64,000 nucleotides of DNA. Source: Bradyrhizobium elkanii WSM2783 (GTDB lineage Bacteria > Pseudomonadota > Alphaproteobacteria > Rhizobiales > Xanthobacteraceae). Under the pieces are notes generated by a model that worked only from the letters and a program-made list of their open reading frames with translations, searched no databases and was not told where the DNA came from. Shown here piece after piece: positions 62,621-64,000 of the stretch (its first letter is position 1; every line of letters begins with the position of its first letter). Position numbers and translations under genes: made by a program. Location of the stretch: contig NZ_AXAP01000009.1 in the NCBI RefSeq assembly GCF_000472865.1, positions 1 to 64,000 of the forward strand, read 5' to 3'.

Positions 62621-63790
62621 ATGAAAAGGATGCCCGCCACGCGCCGTTTTGCGCCCACCTCCCTGATGCTGGGAAATATCGTCACCGGCTGCTCCGTGCT
62701 GGCGCCGGCGGGGATGCTTCCGGAACTGTCCGGTGCACTTGATATCTCGATCCACGCCGCGGGGCTCTTGATCACCTTCGGTGCGATGGTGTTGTGCATC
62801 GGCTCGCCGCTGACGGCATGGCTGACCAGCCGTATCGATCGCCGCACTTTGCTCGGCGTCACGCTCGCGGTGCTCACGGTCACCAATCTTGCCTCCGCCC
62901 TGGCGCCTGACTACGCGAGCCTTCTGGTCATTCGCCTCATCATGCTGGCGATCGGCGCGCTCTATACGCCGCAAGCGGCCGGCACCGGCGCGCTGATCGT
63001 ACCGGTCGAGCGGCGCGGCTCGACCATCGCCTACATTTTCCTCGGCTGGTCGCTCGCGGCTGCTGTCGGGCTGCCGCTGATCACTTTTATTGCAAGCCAC
63101 TATGGCTTTCGCGCCGCCTATGGCGGCATCGCGCTGATCGGCTGCGTGAGCTGCGCGCTGCTGTTGTGGCGATTGCCGCACGAATTGCTCGGCGCGCCCG
63201 TCGATCTGAAGACCTGGATCGAGCTCGGCCGCAACCGGATGGTGCTCGTGCTCCTGGCGATCACGACGCTGCACATGTCAGGCCAGTTCGTCATCTTCAC
63301 CTTCATGGGGCCGCTGCTTGCAAGATTGACTGGGGCCGGCCCCAACGCCATCGGGCTCGTCTTCGGCCTTTACGGCGTCTGCGGCTTCATCGGCGTCATG
63401 ATCGCAACCCGCATCGTCGATTCCTGGGGGCCGTATCGGACGTCGGTGCTGTTTACCTCGCTGATGCTGACCGGCGTTGCCGGATGGGCGCTGAGCGCGG
63501 GGATCTATGCGTTGATGGCCGCCTCGGTTGCGATCTGGGGGCTCGGCTTTGCCTCCACCAATTCGATGCAGCAGGTGCGGCTGGTCGCGGCGGCGCCGGC
63601 GCTTGCATCGGCATCGGTGTCGCTCAACACCTCGGTGCTCTACATCGGGCAGGCGATCGGCTCGGCGATCGGCGGCGCTCTGTTCGCGCACGGCTGGCTG
63701 CACGGCGCAGGCTATGTGTCCGCGGCTTTCGTCGCGCTGGCCCTTGCGACCATCTTGCTGACCAGGCCGCGCCACGCGGCGGCGAAGTGA
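62621..63790 (+). CDS. MFS transporter, drug/sugar efflux type
   Basis: A 389-residue protein with about twelve membrane segments. The signature between helices 2 and 3 is weakly kept (SPLTAWLTSRIDRRTLL). The segment LSGALDISIHAAGLLITFGAM and GFIGVMIATRIVDSWGPYR match DHA1-type efflux permeases (AraJ/YdhP-like). The substrate is unknown. It starts 284 nt upstream from and divergent to thrS. Confidence 0.88.
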   Translation: MKRMPATRRFAPTSLMLGNIVTGCSVLAPAGMLPELSGALDISIHAAGLLITFGAMVLCIGSPLTAWLTSRIDRRTLLGVTLAVLTVTNLASALAPDYASLLVIRLIMLAIGALYTPQAAGTGALIVPVERRGSTIAYIFLGWSLAAAVGLPLITFIASHYGFRAAYGGIALIGCVSCALLLWRLPHELLGAPVDLKTWIELGRNRMVLVLLAITTLHMSGQFVIFTFMGPLLARLTGAGPNAIGLVFGLYGVCGFIGVMIATRIVDSWGPYRTSVLFTSLMLTGVAGWALSAGIYALMAASVAIWGLGFASTNSMQQVRLVAAAPALASASVSLNTSVLYIGQAIGSAIGGALFAHGWLHGAGYVSAAFVALALATILLTRPRHAAAK

Positions 63791-63795
63791 TGAAC

Positions 63796-63900
63796 TAGAG
63801 CATGATCCGGAAAAGCGGAGACCGGTTTTCCGAAAAAGATCATGCTCAAACAAAGAGCCAGAGCGGGATGACGATTCGAAGAAAAGTCGTCACGCTCTAG
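63796..63900. repeat. Repeat family C copy 2
   Basis: The unit between tagagcatgatccgg and aaaagtcgtcacgctcta has outer inverted ends (tagagc/gctcta) and matches 36062-36160 nearly base for base. It separates the MFS gene from the last partial gene. Confidence 0.9.
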
Positions 63901-64000
63901 CGACTCGCCGATGCCGGAGCGCTTGCGATCCGCGCAAGCGATGCGCCTCCCGCCATCTTCACCAGCACTTCTTTCACCGGGTGCTGCGTCCAGGCCAGCG
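63897..64000 (-). CDS. Unidentified gene, C-terminal end only
   Basis: The minus-strand frame is open from the window edge to a TAG at 63897-63899. Its end reads LAWTQHPVKEVLVKMAGGAS followed by an Ala/Ser/Arg tail. About 33 residues are visible, too few to identify. The stop codon falls inside the terminal arm of repeat family C, so the repeat trims or supplies the end of this gene. Confidence 0.5.
   Translation of the reverse strand, partial: LAWTQHPVKEVLVKMAGGASLARIASAPASASR

Noticed and set aside
1..64000. tRNA, rRNA and prophage content
   Set aside because: No cloverleaf, rRNA sequence or cluster of phage structural genes was recognised. I cannot run tRNAscan or a covariance search, so this is by eye only.

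Overview
This 64 kb window looks like a chromosomal segment of a Bradyrhizobium-type alphaproteobacterium (Nitrobacteraceae). The evidence is the uniformly high GC coding sequence, the mix of gene families (Bug/TTT and TAXI binding proteins, PAS_5 and PilZ proteins, y4iL-like catalase, lipid and cyclase genes), and several families of short palindromic intergenic repeats of a kind I associate with Bradyrhizobium. No rRNA, tRNA or CRISPR array was seen. The left edge cuts an IS110-family transposase and the right edge cuts an unidentified minus-strand gene.

Layout. 0-8 kb: IS110 end, small membrane and glycine-rich secreted proteins, a gamma-carbonic anhydrase, and a Zn/Cd/Pb-type P-type ATPase facing a Tat-exported dienelactone hydrolase. 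8-16.6 kb: an HSL-type hydrolase diverges from a five-gene, partly overlapping operon with two paralogous unknown proteins, a DyP peroxidase, a catalase-like heme protein and a class III cyclase/ATPase/TPR protein. I consider this the most interesting system in the window. 16.8-18.4 kb: cspA-type cold-shock gene, rpsU and an autotransporter relic. 18.5-22.5 kb: a minus-strand operon of periplasmic proteins (coiled-coil/TPR protein, TAXI binding protein, VasI/TagO-like protein, DsrE-like protein). 23-25 kb: transglutaminase-like peptidase and a double-PilZ protein. 25.5-29.1 kb: a three-subunit molybdenum hydroxylase operon.

29-36 kb is accessory in character. It holds a VOC protein, a Cys/Gly-repeat peptide resembling a RiPP precursor, unknown membrane proteins, a pentapeptide-repeat protein and a lipoprotein. 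Several of these are separated by copies of one palindromic repeat. 36-42 kb: two glycosyltransferases (one resembling trehalose synthase TreT), a large repeat region with a perfect 30-bp inverted repeat, DedA, a cation-diffusion facilitator and two small conserved unknowns. 42-48 kb: GNAT acetyltransferase, Orn/Lys/Arg decarboxylase, membrane-anchored DJ-1/PfpI protein, a secreted PF03640-like protein, cupin and PAS_5 proteins. 49-51 kb: an acyl-lipid desaturase overlapping convergently with a CFA-synthase-like methyltransferase. 51-64 kb: rhomboid, CBS protein, patatin, PAS-GGDEF-EAL protein, secretory lipase, nitroreductase, thrS and an MFS transporter.

A second structural observation is a hairpin of about 41 nt, with compensatory stem changes, that sits at the tip of three different palindromic repeat families (18.4, 29.1 and 31.0 kb). 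Intact copies without the element are present in the same window for two of them.
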